The notes: generated by a model from the letters alone, not told the origin. Positions 30,884-42,319 are shown, numbered from the stretch's first letter. The stretch: 64,000 nucleotides of DNA from Talaromyces rugulosus (GCF_013368755.1 NC_049565.1:2542001-2606000); one strand, 5' to 3'. Numbers and translations are program-made.

Positions 30884-32533
30884 ATGGCGGACTTCTCATG
30901 GGCCACCTCCATCCTTGTCGCCGTCATCACTCTTGTGCTCAGCAGAAAGCTGTTGTCGTTCGTCAGCTTCAGCGCCCGCTCTCGACGCAATGGCTGCAAG
31001 GCGCCTGCGCGGTATCCACACAAGGACCCGATCCTCGGACTGGATTATTTCATGACTCAAATGAAAGAGCGTAAAGAGGGCAACTCGCTGGCAGGCCAAC
31101 GCGACCGTTTTGCGCGTTTGGGCCACACGTACGAGGTGAATTCGTGGGGTACTCGCACCATTCAGACAATGGATCCGCAGAATATCCACGAAGTGCTAGT
31201 TACCTCCTTTGACAAGTTTGGCGTGCAGGAAATGCGGCTCTCAGTCGGGATGCCCTTTCTTGGACCGGGAGTCTTTTCGACAGATGGGCGGTATTGGGCC
31301 ATCTCGCGTAAGATGATCAAACCGGCCTTCTCTGTCAACCCATTTATTTCCGATTTCGAAGCCTTCGACGTGCATGTGGACCGCATGCTGAAACGGCTGC
31401 CGAGGGATGGGTCAACGATTGAACTGCAGAGCTTGTTGAAGTTTATGGTATGCCAACCCTATCCAATGAAATAGAACCAGCCGTAGTACTTAACGGATGT
31501 AGTATTTAGATCACTCGACGGCCATGATCTTTGGAAAGTCGACAGACATTCTTCTGCAAAAGACCCTTGATGAGTCTTCTAGTGAACTGCTAGAAACGTA
31601 CTCAGCGGCAGTATCACGACTTGGTCTGCGTATTCTTCTCGGTCGTCTGTGGATTTTCAATGCCTGGGACAAGGCATACGAAGCCCTTGCACGGCGGATA
31701 CATGCTGTAATTGACAAATATATTGACGAAGCAATTGAACGACGACGGCGGCGGCGAGAAAATCCTTTGGGCCAGCCTGATCCATACCAGCGTAGTATAG
31801 TCGATTCACTTCTCGCAATATCCGGTATCCGTGAAGAAGTTCGCGACCAACTTGTGAATATTTTCCTACCTGCTCGTGATGCGGCAGCTGTTGGGCTGAG
31901 TGCCTGTTTATTCCATTTAGCGCGGCATCCTGATGTGTGGAATAAATTGAGGGCCGAGGTACTCTCTATCCAGGGACCTCTGACTCGCCAGGCTCTTCTG
32001 TCTTTGCCATATATGCAGGCTGTCTTAAACGAGAGTAAGTTTGGCCTTACTGCACCGCTTTTTTTTCTTTCTTTAGGTGTTAACTCCGATTAGGTCTCCG
32101 GCTCAATTCCCCTGCCGCTGGAAACCGACGACGGTGTACCCAAGACTGTGTCCTCCCTACAGGCGGCGGCCGCGACGGCAAATCCCCCGTTTTCGTATCC
32201 AAGGGTGACGGCATCGAAGTAGTCATGGGCGCGATGCACTATGATCAAGAAATCTGGGGTCCTGACGCCGACAAATTCCGCCCAGAGCGATGGTTAGAAG
32301 GAAGCGCCGAGGAACTGAGTTCATTCTACATGCCATTTTCAATCGGCAAGCGCATTTGTCCTGGTAAAGATCTTACGCTGGCTGAAAATGCCTATGTGAT
32401 TGCCCGGTTGATGCGACAATTCAAAAGTCTGGAGAATCATGATCCAGTGATGGAGTTTGTGGAACTGAGTAAATTGACCACGGAGAGTCGAAATGGGGTT
32501 TTGGTTGGTTTAATACTGGAAGATGCTTCATGA
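30884..32533 (+). CDS. Cytochrome P450, CYP52-like, with atypical I-helix
   Basis: Three exons, 30884-31447, 31503-32034 and 32094-32533, give 511 aa. An N-terminal membrane anchor (SWATSILVAVITLVLSRKLL) is followed by a Pro/basic linker. Conserved P450 features are a WxxxR-like helix C (YWAISRKMIKPAF), ExxR in NESLRL (rebuilt across the second intron), FRPERW and the heme loop FSIGKRICPG with its Cys ligand. The sequence recalls the CYP52/alkane-hydroxylase-like clan (SACLFHLARHPDVW after the I-helix). The I-helix oxygen-activation motif, usually AGRDTT, reads PARDAA: both Thr are Ala and the Gly is Ala. This may impair or redirect the chemistry. The gene shares a divergent promoter with the peptide precursor. 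A membrane-bound ER oxidase acting on a pathway product is the inferred role. Confidence 0.87.
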
Positions 32534-32580
32534 GAGCTAGTGCCATAGACCTTGAAGTGCGCTTCACTTTAATAATAAAT

Positions 32581-32628
32581 CTAACCATACCCTTACAAGA
32601 CATACGGCTACCGCTAGCATTGTTGTTT
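32581..32628 (+). repeat. Dispersed 48-bp repeat, copy 2
   Basis: Ungapped partner of 26811-26858, differing only by nine transitions. It lies just after the P450 stop codon. Confidence 0.75.
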
Positions 32629-33317
32629 TTGAATACTTACAGAAATGGCAATTTTGGACATTGAAAAGTTTTCCTTTTTCATTTTTTTCGTTTTTCTTTT
32701 TGGTATTGGGAGGTTAAAAAAACCAAATATTAGTAATACACTAGTCTAAAAATCGCTTTCTGGTAAAACGCTAAGATGGTCTTTTAAACATTTTAACTAT
32801 TGTGGTGGAAAAGGATGACAACGCTGTTGGATAATAACATTGGACTAACACTGACCGAACAGCCGAAGGCTTTCTGGTTAGTAGCTAACATGCCGAGAAA
32901 CGCCTGTCGTTGTGGGCAAGTGAGGTGCAGCGTAGTGTGCCAGGTTCAACAGGAAGTATGCAAAAGATATAGAGAATTAAATGTCGAATGTCCTTCCCAA
33001 AACATAAACTTCAACATATTCTATTGCATTGAATTTTCAATTGAGTAACTATCTAAACTTAGTACGCACAAATCTGGGAAGCTTCCGCCCATGCTGCATC
33101 TGGAACCGTCTGGGAACGTCCTTCCAACTCCAATGAAGTGATTCTCGAACCGCATTACTAATGTTGTAAACAAATAAGGTTGTTGATCCCTAACAGGCCA
33201 CGCCGTCGATAATACATGTGACTTAGCCTCTCACCACTTTTCTCCTTTCAGAGGCTCACTGGTTCTCACTTAGAGATGCTCATAGGTTAGGTTATAACCT
33301 GAAAACTTATTGACTAC

Positions 33318-33334
33318 TTAGGGTAAGTAGGGCA
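33318..33334 (+). repeat. 17-bp dispersed word, copy 1
   Basis: The sequence ttagggtaagtagggca is identical to 52052-52068. Such an exact match 18.7 kb away is unlikely by chance and may mark ends of related mobile-element remnants. Confidence 0.5.
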
Positions 33335-33698
33335 GCCTAAGTTAAGGGATCACGGCCTCACAAATAAGTATATAAAGCTAATAATTAAAGTATTAAGACT
33401 TCAGATAAAAGAAGTATAAAAATGAAAGAGAGTAGACAAAAATAGTTTAAAGTAAAGAAGCACTAAATTTTAGATAATATTAGATTTTAATTACGGTAAG
33501 AGTACTACATGTAGTTTACAACACTGGTTTTTGGGGAATGGGGATACTGTTTAGCAATGTCGCGGCAATGTTGACAGGCTTGGTAACGGCCATACAACCG
33601 GATTTAATTAGAAAGCGGTATTACTAAAGTTACATTATTGATACGTTGCCAATTTATTAACTGTATCGGTGTTTTTATAGAATCAAATACGGCATAGG

Positions 33699-35053
33699 TT
33701 GCCGATTGTCCCCTCTTCCAAAAAAAGATACCCCTTTCCTCAACTCATAGATAGACTTTTACCCCTAGCTGGCCTTGAGAGTGCGGGGTGTGAATTTAAA
33801 TATGAGCCGGGAGTACCTGTATTTGCAGCTATCCCCTTACCATCACCATCTATCCTTTCCAAAGTCAACGCTGCGGAAGTAATGACGGTTCATTCTTCAG
33901 AGAATCGGGCTCCAAAAAACATTCACGAAGCGAGGCAGTCAGAAACACCAGTGAAATTGGAATTTTTGAACGGCGCTTCTCTTATACTATGCAAGTAGAC
34001 CAAACTTACACCTTCGTGCTAGAATCGTGGGCCGCGACGCCCGAAGCACTAGCCAAATCAATTGGAGGTCTAGCGATCCAAGGCTCCGGTGTCGGCTTCT
34101 TTGAACATGTGGACATAGAGGCACGGATCGCATCTGCAGCAAACTCAGCTGCCAACGCAGATGTAGTCATCGTATTCACTGGGACAACTGCAGAGTTTGA
34201 ATCCGAAGGCTACGACCGAGACACACTAGACCTTACACGCGAACAATACCAACTTGTCGCAGCAGTCAGCGCGGCAAAGCCAAAACGCGGTACCGTGGTG
34301 ATCAACTATTCGGGTGCGCCGGTGAACATGATTCCCTTCGTGGCTCATGACAGTGGCACTGAAGCAATTCTTCAAGCATGGTTTCCGGGTCAAGAATATG
34401 GCCGTTCCATCGCGTCGCTGCTCACGGGTGAGATCAACCCCTGTGGCCACCTCCCTATGTCCTGGCCAAAGCGGATTGAAGATAATCCTTCATACGGAAA
34501 TTTCCCCGCCGTTGATGATGTTATCCGCTACGAAGAGGGAACATTTGTTGGATATCGACATTACGACCTCCCCAACGCCCCAGAGCCTTTATTCCCTTTT
34601 GGCTTCGGTCTATCCTATACGAACTTCGAAGTTCGTAGTACTAGCATTGCTGCACCGGAGATCTTAAGCGATGTGGACGGTAAAATCACCGTTTCTGGCC
34701 TCGTAGCCAACACGGGCGCTTGCGCTGGAAAGGTGGTTCTACAGTTCTACGTACAGTCTCCAACACCAGTCGGCTTTGTATTACCGTCTGTTGGCAACAG
34801 ACTGTCAGAATCGAACTCGGCCCGTCCGATCAAGGAACTCAAAGCGTTTGAGAAAGTTCTGTTGCAACCTGGCGAGAGTAGAAATGTCTCTGTTGAGCTT
34901 GATCGCTATGCTGTTAGTTTCTATAATGAAACGGGCACTTGTTGGCAAGTACTAAGGGGCACGTATAAATTGCTCGTTGGATTTTCTGCAGCGGAGATTG
35001 TCGGTGAGGTGGAATTCAGGGTTGAAGATGACTTTACATGGAATGGGATTTAG
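33699..35053 (+). pseudogene. GH3 beta-glucosidase fragment, catalytic barrel missing
   Basis: Only the C-terminal half of a glycoside hydrolase family 3 enzyme is present. The frame 33989-35053 includes the alpha/beta sandwich (ADVVIVFTGTTAEFESEGYD, then AWFPGQEYGRSIASLLTGE and GHLPMSWPKR) and the fibronectin-III-like tail (PEPLFPFGFGLSYTNFEV). An upstream frame, 33699-33998, appears to continue the same protein (PVKLEFLNGAS) but is offset by a frameshift near 33990. The N-terminal TIM barrel with the catalytic nucleophile Asp is absent: upstream DNA is AT-rich and non-coding. I therefore read this as a truncated relic. A short functional derivative cannot be excluded since the 354-codon frame is intact. 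Confidence 0.78.
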
Positions 35054-35208
35054 TGGAATGGACTTAGAGGGATAGAGGCTGAAATATAAATAAGACAAGA
35101 GGTACATAATCGAATAACGTATGAATTCCTTGCTGTCTGTGTATATATCTACACATACATATACTTGTGAATGTCACATTTTCTTCCGTGATCTTGCCTC
35201 GACGAAGA

Positions 35209-35787
35209 TCAATTGCTGTTCAAAGCGGCTACAAATTCTGAGAAGTCCTGAAACAATGAGACCGTTAATTACACCCGTTAAAACGTCGAAAGTGAAGTCT
35301 CAATGTACTTACCGACCAGGCATTAAACAGTTTCAATCGGGGATGCTCAGAGCTAGCATTGTCAATAACAAGCCTGGCAGCCCAATCGGTTTCAAGTGTT
35401 TGCCCGTTATACAAATACCGCTCTACGCTGCCAATTAGCAGCAAGTCATCTGCTTTGTCATTGCATGTATAGACTTTATCGACCCGGTGACGACGGCCTT
35501 TGATAGAAGCCATCTGGTCTTTGTGCGTTGCTGCTATTTCTATTATAGAAAATTAATATGAGCGTATTTCCAATGCTATTAATAAAGATAAAAAGAGCAG
35601 ACATACCCGCCCCACCATTAATGGACCGTTTGTTGACAATAATTTGTCCATCAGAAGTAAAAACTTCATAGCCAAGTCGCTGGCCAGCCTCTTCAGATTT
35701 GGTATCACCAATATCCATGAACTTGGCGATGAGATCTTTAACTGGCTGAGGAACCGGAGTAGACGGCCATTCCGTTTTAGTAGACAT
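35209..35787 (-). CDS. SnoaL-like / NTF2-fold protein
   Basis: Three exons, 35787-35607, 35539-35313 and 35247-35209, give 148 aa; the last exon is only 13 codons (DFSEFVAALNSN and stop). The protein shows an NTF2/SnoaL-like alpha+beta pattern: an N-terminal helix (PVKDLIAKFMDIGDTKSEEA), YEVFTSDGQIIV, a helix with THKDQMASIKG and strands VYTCNDKADDLLLIGSVERY, ETDWAARLVID and HPRLKLFNAW. Proteins of this kind in fungal secondary-metabolite loci act as polyketide cyclases or small-molecule isomerases, but many have unknown roles. All splice sites are canonical (gtatgt, gtaagt; tag, cag). The neighbours are relics, giving no pathway context. Confidence 0.78.
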
Positions 35788-36169
35788 ATCTTGAGATATA
35801 AGACGTTGAATGAATTTTAGATTCCTGTATCGATCAATTTATTTGTGGGATTGTGAGAAGAGAACTAGTGCATATGTGGGTGTCAACATACAGCATACTG
35901 GGCATGGCAACTATATATACTAGACTTCTTCTGTATTCCTCAACGAAGAGAATATGTAATTCAAAATAAATGCCACGTGGTTATAGATCTTACATTGAAT
36001 TAATGGGGGGTTTGTAAGCTAGCACTCGTCGCTTGGAGTGTAAGGCCGAGATTACTAATTCCGACAGTGACATCAGTATACCCCCTTTTGGAAAGCAGGC
36101 ACTAGTAACACCGCCGTACTATTATTATACACTCATATAAACCTATCCGTAGCTAAAACTGCTCGTACT
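35788..36169. other. Intergenic region upstream of the SnoaL-like gene
   Basis: About 380 bp with the promoter of the SnoaL-like gene and the edge of the transposase relic. No gene. Confidence 0.4.
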
Positions 36170-36990
36170 AGATTGGGCATTACCTCACATCAATGTCGAA
36201 GAATGCGCTCAGCAATATGTAGCCTGTCAGGTCTCCTTTTCAGCTTCAATTAGCCTCATCAATGCCCTGAGACTCTCAATAGGATTGAGATCAGGAGAAT
36301 AAGTTCACCAAACCATAATCTCAAACCCCCACCTCAAATAGATCACGTATAGTATAAACAGTATGTACTGGAGTATTATTGTGTACTAATATACCTTCAG
36401 GTTGAACTAATTCTAGTAAAAATGCTTGATATAGATCATGAATCACTCTTGCCGTAACCCCTCCATGGGATAATTCAAGATCTCTATTCAATGGTACTAA
36501 GCCAGAATGAATATTGTATTTAAATTCAGCACGTTTGCCTCGCTCAACTGAGCATTCGTCAGTGAATTTGTCTTGATAACAATCTTTGGAAGTATAGTGG
36601 GCATACGTTTCTTCCCAATAACGTCCTTTTTCAGTATTTTGTGCTCAAATTTCTGGTCAATCTCGCTGTTTCTATTCGTTTTATGATCTTAAATACGCCG
36701 TTCAAGGAACATAAAGGGTTGGCCACTTCGTATAAAGACCATCTCGCATGCCACCTGGGAGCTTGGGAAGATATAAACGTACATTGGAATCCGAGCTTTG
36801 CGCATCTAGCTTCTTGTTAAAACTCCAATTCGAGGTTTGAAGGAAGACTTAATAAATCCCGCGTTATAAAACTACCCATGCGTACTATGACTTCGGCAGG
36901 TCTCTCCTTTACAACGTTTCATATCAAGAAGACATGGAATCTTGCGCGACCGAATTTGTCGCACGCTTTTTCGTTTCTTAGGTGCGGACA
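36170..36990 (-). mobile_element. Degenerate Tc1/mariner-type DDE transposase
   Basis: Read on the minus strand, the segment gives pieces of an IS630/Tc1-mariner transposase in order: an N-terminal part near 36850-36990 with several stops, then TDECSVERGKRAEF with the first catalytic Asp, VPLNRDLELSHGGVTARV, GILVHNNTPVHTVYTIRDL and SPDLNPIESLRALM. The second catalytic position is Asn in VHNNTPVH where families have DNAPxH, and several in-frame stops occur. The changes fit G-to-A / C-to-T decay as produced by RIP. Terminal inverted repeats were not located, so the limits are approximate. Confidence 0.75.
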
Positions 36991-37327
36991 AAAGAAGTCC
37001 ATGTCCTCCATGCACATTGTAATTTGAGGCCGTGGCTGTCAATATGAACGTGACCGTTCGTCTACTAGTAGTTCCTGAGTAGTGTCTGAGAAGTACGGCA
37101 GTGTAAAGGGTGGAGAAGGCAGATGGGGAGTAGAAGCAAGGCTGAAATACGGATGGAAGATCTGACGGAGAGAAACATCAGGTTAGTAAAGTGCGGGCAG
37201 TGGTCAAAGGCTTATTTAAAAATAAAGTCAGATTGTCAACATAAAAAGTTATGCTTGTGGCCTAAATAGCTCTTCCAGGTAGAAGTTTGGGCGGAGATCG
37301 TTTCTGTTAAATAAAGAAAATATCTCT
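36991..37327. other. Intergenic region
   Basis: About 340 bp, likely the 3' flank of the DJ-1 gene and the transposon edge. No gene seen. Confidence 0.35.
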
Positions 37328-38209
37328 CTACGCCATGGGGACCACATCCGCGTAGTCGACATCTCTATCCGGCCAAGCCCCTTCTATGAGTACATCATTG
37401 ACCACAATGTTCTCCTCGCCCCAGGTGTCTTTGGCAAAGGCCGCAAGCATATCAAACCCATTCAAAAGTGTCCCTGTCGTCCAGATCTTCTCATCACGCA
37501 CCCATCGCTTTTGTACCCACTTCGTCCCGGGTGCCATCTGCTGCATCATAGGAATGAGACGCGAGGGCGCCGTCGCGGTCTTACCCTCAAGAAGCCCAGC
37601 ATAGAGAGCAGGCTCGAACCCGCCACATATACAGAGAAATGCGGTGCATTCAGCATGGCACTTGCGAAGGAATTCTTTCTCGATATCGCTTGCCTGATAC
37701 CCAACTTGGTTGGCACCGAGGACGACAATGTCCAATGGTGGGCAAGTTGCAAAAGAGTCCTGTGTTGAAAGTTTTGTTAAAATCTCTCTCTCTTTTTTTT
37801 CGATTTTTTTTGTTGGCTTGGCGACTCCAGAGGTGATGTTCTATTAAGCGAAGATGTAATACGAAAATTGGACGTACCGTGGGAGAGACATGGAGGTTGC
37901 CAGTGAGATGGGCAAGACTTTGGCCATTCTCTGTCACCCAGTGAAATTGAATATCCAGAGCCTTAGCCTTTACATCGTCAGAAACCAGGAGGGGAGGTAA
38001 ATTCTTCAGGAAGTTGTAGCTAATGGTGGAAAAGAAGCCCACTGGCGCAAGGTCGAGGAGCTCAGTCACACTAATACCGGAAACATTCAGATCCTGATGA
38101 TATATAACTCGGAAAATGGGAAGCATCGAAAAGAAACGTACGAGTTCAAGAGAATAACGCCGACGTGGATACTGCGGCCAGGGTTGCTAAGGTCGATTGA
38201 AGAAGACAT
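37328..38209 (-). CDS. DJ-1/PfpI family protein
   Basis: Three exons, 38209-38138, 38093-37878 and 37759-37328, give 239 aa. The N-terminal strand IHVGVILLNSY and ELLDLAPVGFFSTI follow the ThiJ/PfpI pattern. The nucleophile elbow reads AFLCICGGFEPALYAGLLEG, with a Cys in the expected place followed by Gly-Gly. A later segment, KRWVRDEKIWTTGTLLNGFDMLAAF, matches the conserved C-terminal block of the family. Members include glyoxalase-III-like, chaperone/deglycase and isonitrile hydratase-like proteins; the exact reaction is not predictable. The first donor (gtttct) is weak, but it is the only one keeping frame with the strong atcag acceptor. Confidence 0.82.
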
Positions 38210-38984
38210 CTTGTGCTTGTATACAACTATATGAGAAAATTGTGGTTCAGGAGAGCCATGGGAGGGCCGTTGATCTCTTTATATGCACCGTTCGGGGAGA
38301 CGGCCACTCTAGACATAAAACTATAACTAGATGGATGCTCGCAAATTATTGGTGATCGAGAGGATTCGTTGTATGCGGCTAAAACTTCCTCCCGGAAAGC
38401 GGGATCGCCTCGCCCTGCCTTCCGCTTTGAATCGCAACAACTGCATACACATGTAGTTAAGAAGCGCTGGTAGTTGCCTAGGCTCATTAATAATAATGTG
38501 AATTTGTCTTTTGTCTCTGCACGCTACATTTACTCTACCCCACTGCGAAGGAATCCTTCTCGCTCTTTCAATGGAAGGTGGCCGCCGAATTATCTTTGCT
38601 TCGACGAGCTCTACAAGACACCGACAAGATCAGGCACCAGCATTACATACAGGCATCCATAAGTGACACAACTAGTTTTGTTCTCCTGTGTAGTAAGTAT
38701 GTTTCTGTCAACTAGATCTGCCATGGGGGATACCCGTCCAGCTTCACAAAAGGCCAACGTGACGAATAAGTACATGTAGCGCCCGGTAATGTAGGAAAGC
38801 TCTGGTCATCAGAGTGTTCAATCATGGCCACGTTATCTAGCTCATAATACTAACTCTTGATAAGTGCACCGTATAAAAATCCAACAACAACATCTGAGTT
38901 CCATTCCAAGCCCGAGAGATAAACTGCCCGGAAGTTGCAGACCGTAGGGTTAGGTTATCGAGTTGGTTAACTAGGGCTTATGTA
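38210..38984. other. Intergenic region
   Basis: About 775 bp holding the DJ-1 gene promoter. Short frames only; no gene supported. Confidence 0.4.
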
Positions 38985-39356
38985 TTAATCTTCATATATA
39001 GCAGCATATTCAGCTACAAGTACTAGATAATTGCGGTGTGCATTGTCGTAACCATTAATTTTGGATACCATGTTTGAGGCAGAAAGATAATCATGCAGAT
39101 CTTGCAAGGTCCCGTGAGAGAGATCAGGGTCTGTGAAGTAGCCAGACCAGAAAGAAGATAAGATGATCATATCTGGATATGCTGCTTTGATGGCGTTTGA
39201 CAAGATTGAAAAACGATAATCTTTATGTTCACATATGTCAGAAAAGAGAGAGAAACGACTTAGATAAGAGACACAACTAGACGCAGGAACCCGAGGTGGC
39301 GAGATTGATATCTTGACGGATTTCCCCAACGATCTTACAACGTTGCGATTGATCAC
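38985..39356 (-). pseudogene. GH51 alpha-L-arabinofuranosidase fragment
   Basis: A 123-codon frame resembles an internal part of family 51 arabinofuranosidases: YRFSILSNAIKAAYPDMIILSS, DPDLSHGTLQDLHDYLSA, then a YDNAHRNYLVLVAEYA block. The last corresponds to the strand with the catalytic nucleophile Glu, where the family normally reads VGEYA; here Gly is Ala. The rest of the ~600-residue enzyme is not found in the flanks, so this is a gene relic. Confidence 0.65.
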
Positions 39357-39760
39357 ATGAGCAGTTTTTGAACTAGCTTATCCCTCATCGATAGATGAAA
39401 AATATCATGAAAATCGGCCATGCCATGAGGAACAGCGACTCCATTCCCAGATATTTGGCAGGGTGAATTTACCACAGATGACGAGCACCGGATACACGGA
39501 GAGTCAATAGGAGGAATATACAATGCCATTGATGCTCTCCTATAAGATGTGGGTTAGCTTTGTGACGAGGGGAGATTAGGCAGGGCGGCGCCAAGTGATT
39601 CATGGAGAATATAAGGTAGTGGGCAGTGCATATTGAAGTGGGTTTAAGAAGCAAACAAGTGTGTGTGTATGTATTCTGCTATGCAAATGCCGACACCTTT
39701 GAACCAAACCCAGCTTGCACACCCAAAACAATATCGGGTTTTGCTCATGGTTACAACTAT
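39357..39760. other. Intergenic region
   Basis: About 400 bp between the GH51 relic and the flavin oxidase stop codon. No gene supported. Confidence 0.35.
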
Positions 39761-41317
39761 CTATTGTATTATGCTAGATTCCTCGGATTCTTTCAACAAA
39801 TCTACGCATTTGTTGAATACATTTTGAGGATCATATATCCTCTTGATCCTGACAAGCCTCTCGTAGTTGACTCCATACAAACGCTTCGGGCTCTCACCAA
39901 GACCTATTGAAAATTAGCACATAGCGTTCATACTAGTATGAAAGAGGAGGTAGGGCTCACCGTCGTAGTTGATATACTCACCCACTCCGGTCTTCGTAGT
40001 GTCATCAACGCCGTCAACTTCTTTTCGACGCTCAAAATCATTGTGGATTTTATCATGCATTTTGCGACACCATTCTTCACAAGCAGGAGCGCTCTCATCT
40101 TTCGTATATGCCGCATAGATGACAACATTGCCAAACGTGCCCCGATTTGGAAATGCCGTTTCGTTCTGTGAGTGAAGCAATGTCCCATAAGTTGGGTGAA
40201 TTTCATAAGCGATCAAACTTTCAGAAGCATCAGGAACGTTCTTGATAAACGTCAAATAGTCTTCGTAAAGACTTTCAACGAAGTCTGCATCAATTGGTTC
40301 CATTATTCCCCCACCTGTCCCCTTCCCAAAGCCAGGTGGTATATCATCACCGCCTCCTGTCGTTTGGGAGAAGGGCATCATCTTCGTGCTATCTTTAATG
40401 GGGCCAAGTTTGAGCAGTGGAGCAAAGAATCCCTTAGCCTCGTCCTCTGTTCCATTGTAGAATACCTCGACCACAACGAGAGGTTCAGTTGAGCCCGGCA
40501 GCTGGCCCTGTATCATGACCATGGAACTTTCGCCCTTCGAGACATTGAGAACGTGATTTGCGAATTCCACAAGCGCTCCAAGAGCAGCTGGTGAAAATGT
40601 GAGTTCGCCGCTCCAAACTGGGCCTTGGACAAATCCTTGGAAGACAATAGATGTAGCAATTCCAAAGCATGGCCCAGCACCTCTAATCGCCCAATATAGA
40701 TCTGGATTCTCAGATCTAGATGCTATAACAACACTACCGTCTGCTAGAACTATTTCCGCCCGGACGATATTGTCAACTGCAAGGCCATGCGCCCCCGTCA
40801 ACCACCCATAGCCTCCCATCAATGCAAAACCACCAATACCAACATTGCTACAGAGTCCACCTACAAGTGCAAGCCCATACTTTTCAACGGCCATGTAAAC
40901 ATCTTGCAAAACTGCACCTCCTTGTACCGTGATGTGGTTTGTGTTGGTATCAACAGATATAGCTTGCATTTTGGATAGATCAATGCACACTCCTCCATTC
41001 GTAGATGACGCCCCAATGCGTGAATGACCTGCTCCACAGACTGCTACGTCAAGAGAATTGGCTCCTGTAAACTCAACCAGGGAGGCAACATCTTTTGTGG
41101 ATGTTGCATAGACCACAACGCCCTATCAAATCTTAGCTCTATAATAAATCTGTGTCATAATAGAATTGGCAAAAGGAACAGGTACCGCAGGCTTCTGGGT
41201 GTTTTTTATGTTACGCTCTATGCTTTTTGCATAGTCCGGTGAATCTGGCGTCACGATATGTAGTTCCGGAAACGCCGCCTTCAGCTTCTGAACGAGTGAT
41301 TTGCTAATTGCAGACAT
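39761..41317 (-). CDS. FAD-linked oxidase, berberine bridge enzyme (BBE) family
   Basis: Three exons, 41317-41186, 41122-39961 and 39903-39761, give 478 aa. The p-cresol-methylhydroxylase-type FAD domain shows VAVCGAGHSRIGASST, whose His is the usual 8-alpha FAD attachment site, and GGLCSNVGIGGFALMGGYGW, whose Cys lies where bicovalent members attach the flavin C6. Then come DNIVRAEIVLADGS and NPDLYWAIRGAGPCFGIATS. The last exon supplies the BBE tail, with RLYGVNYERLVRIKRIYDPQN, essential for the family fold. No signal peptide is seen, so it may be cytosolic or peroxisomal rather than secreted. Such enzymes oxidise alcohols, sugars or carbon skeletons in secondary metabolism. It is divergent from a Zn2Cys6 regulator across an unusual repeat-bearing region. 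Confidence 0.9.
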
Positions 41318-41900
41318 CTATGCTGAATCAACAAACGAAATAGTAACTAATATGAATACGATAATTTAAACGCTATGTCGTACGTCAGACATTAACCGCA
41401 TTATATGGCAGTATATATACCATGCAATGATCTCATGCGAACCTGGTGAGTCACGAGCACTAGGAGTGGCTACGGCGATCTGGCATCTACTCCTGTCGAT
41501 CGGGCCTAGATCTTCGTTCAGAAGCTGACCATGGAGGTAGGACGGAGAAGTAGAGGGTCGAGTCGACCTTAGATTCGAGGATAGAAGGCTATAGGTAATA
41601 GAAAAGTGACAGCAGGTTCGAACTTCGTATAAGTTTGCCTTTTGCGGTGCATTCTTGGCGACTGGGCTGCGGATATGGTATCAAGTAATTTCTAGGACTT
41701 AATTAGTTTTTAAAAAAGCCCCCAACATCGAGATTTATGTACCTTAATAGTTTTTAATATTTAATTTTAAATATAATAAAATATTTATTTATTCTATGTC
41801 GTAAATTTTATACGGATTAATATAGAGATTGAGAAGTTATATTAAAAAAAAGTTTGCGTTGAGCTGACATTTGCATTGAGCTGGTGCGCGCACCCGAAGC

Positions 41901-42066
41901 GGGACCTGGCTATCAAACTTTAGGATCTTGACACTTGCTTAACAATATCACGGAGACGGTGCAAATTGGTAAAATCTATGAGCATGAGATACTAGTTACA
42001 TGGCAATCGGATCGGTTTATATAGGCGTTTTCTCAGTGGTTTGATCCAATCGCATAATTCCAAATA
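41901..42066 (+). repeat. Divergent direct duplication, copy 1
   Basis: Shares gacctg, ggatcttg.cacttgcttaa, ggtgcaaatt, aaatct..gagcatg and catggcaat.ggatcgg, then ggtttatatagg and tttgatccaatcgcata, in the same order with 42582-42777. Copy 2 has extra bases in the middle. Many differences are transitions. Confidence 0.8.
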
Positions 42067-42319
42067 CTAATTCCAAATAATTACCCGAGCTATCTGGGTT
42101 TCGTACACTAAAAATTGGCCTTGTCTATCATCCAATAAATGTAAGTTAATAACATGTGAGCCTCCTGAGCCCGACAGGGGAGCATATAGTTGTCAGCGAC
42201 TATACACGGACCAAGTGTTGGAACCAGATTATTATTCCACCGGCCATCCCACCAAGAGGTCTGTGGATTGCGGATTTTAAATAATACTTGTAAAATCATT
42301 TCAGTAATATTTTAATTTC

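Larger units (their letters stand above)
32534..33698. other. Gene-poor AT-rich region with repeat pieces
   Basis: About 1.17 kb. It holds copy 2 of the 48-bp repeat (32581-32628), low-complexity T/A tracts at 32660-32720 and AT-rich sequence at 33340-33500. The word ttagggtaagtagggca at 33318-33334 recurs at 52052. No gene supported. Confidence 0.45.

Noticed and set aside
33318..33334. TTAGGG-containing word as an interstitial telomere
   Set aside because: Only one hexamer is present; no tandem TTAGGG array.
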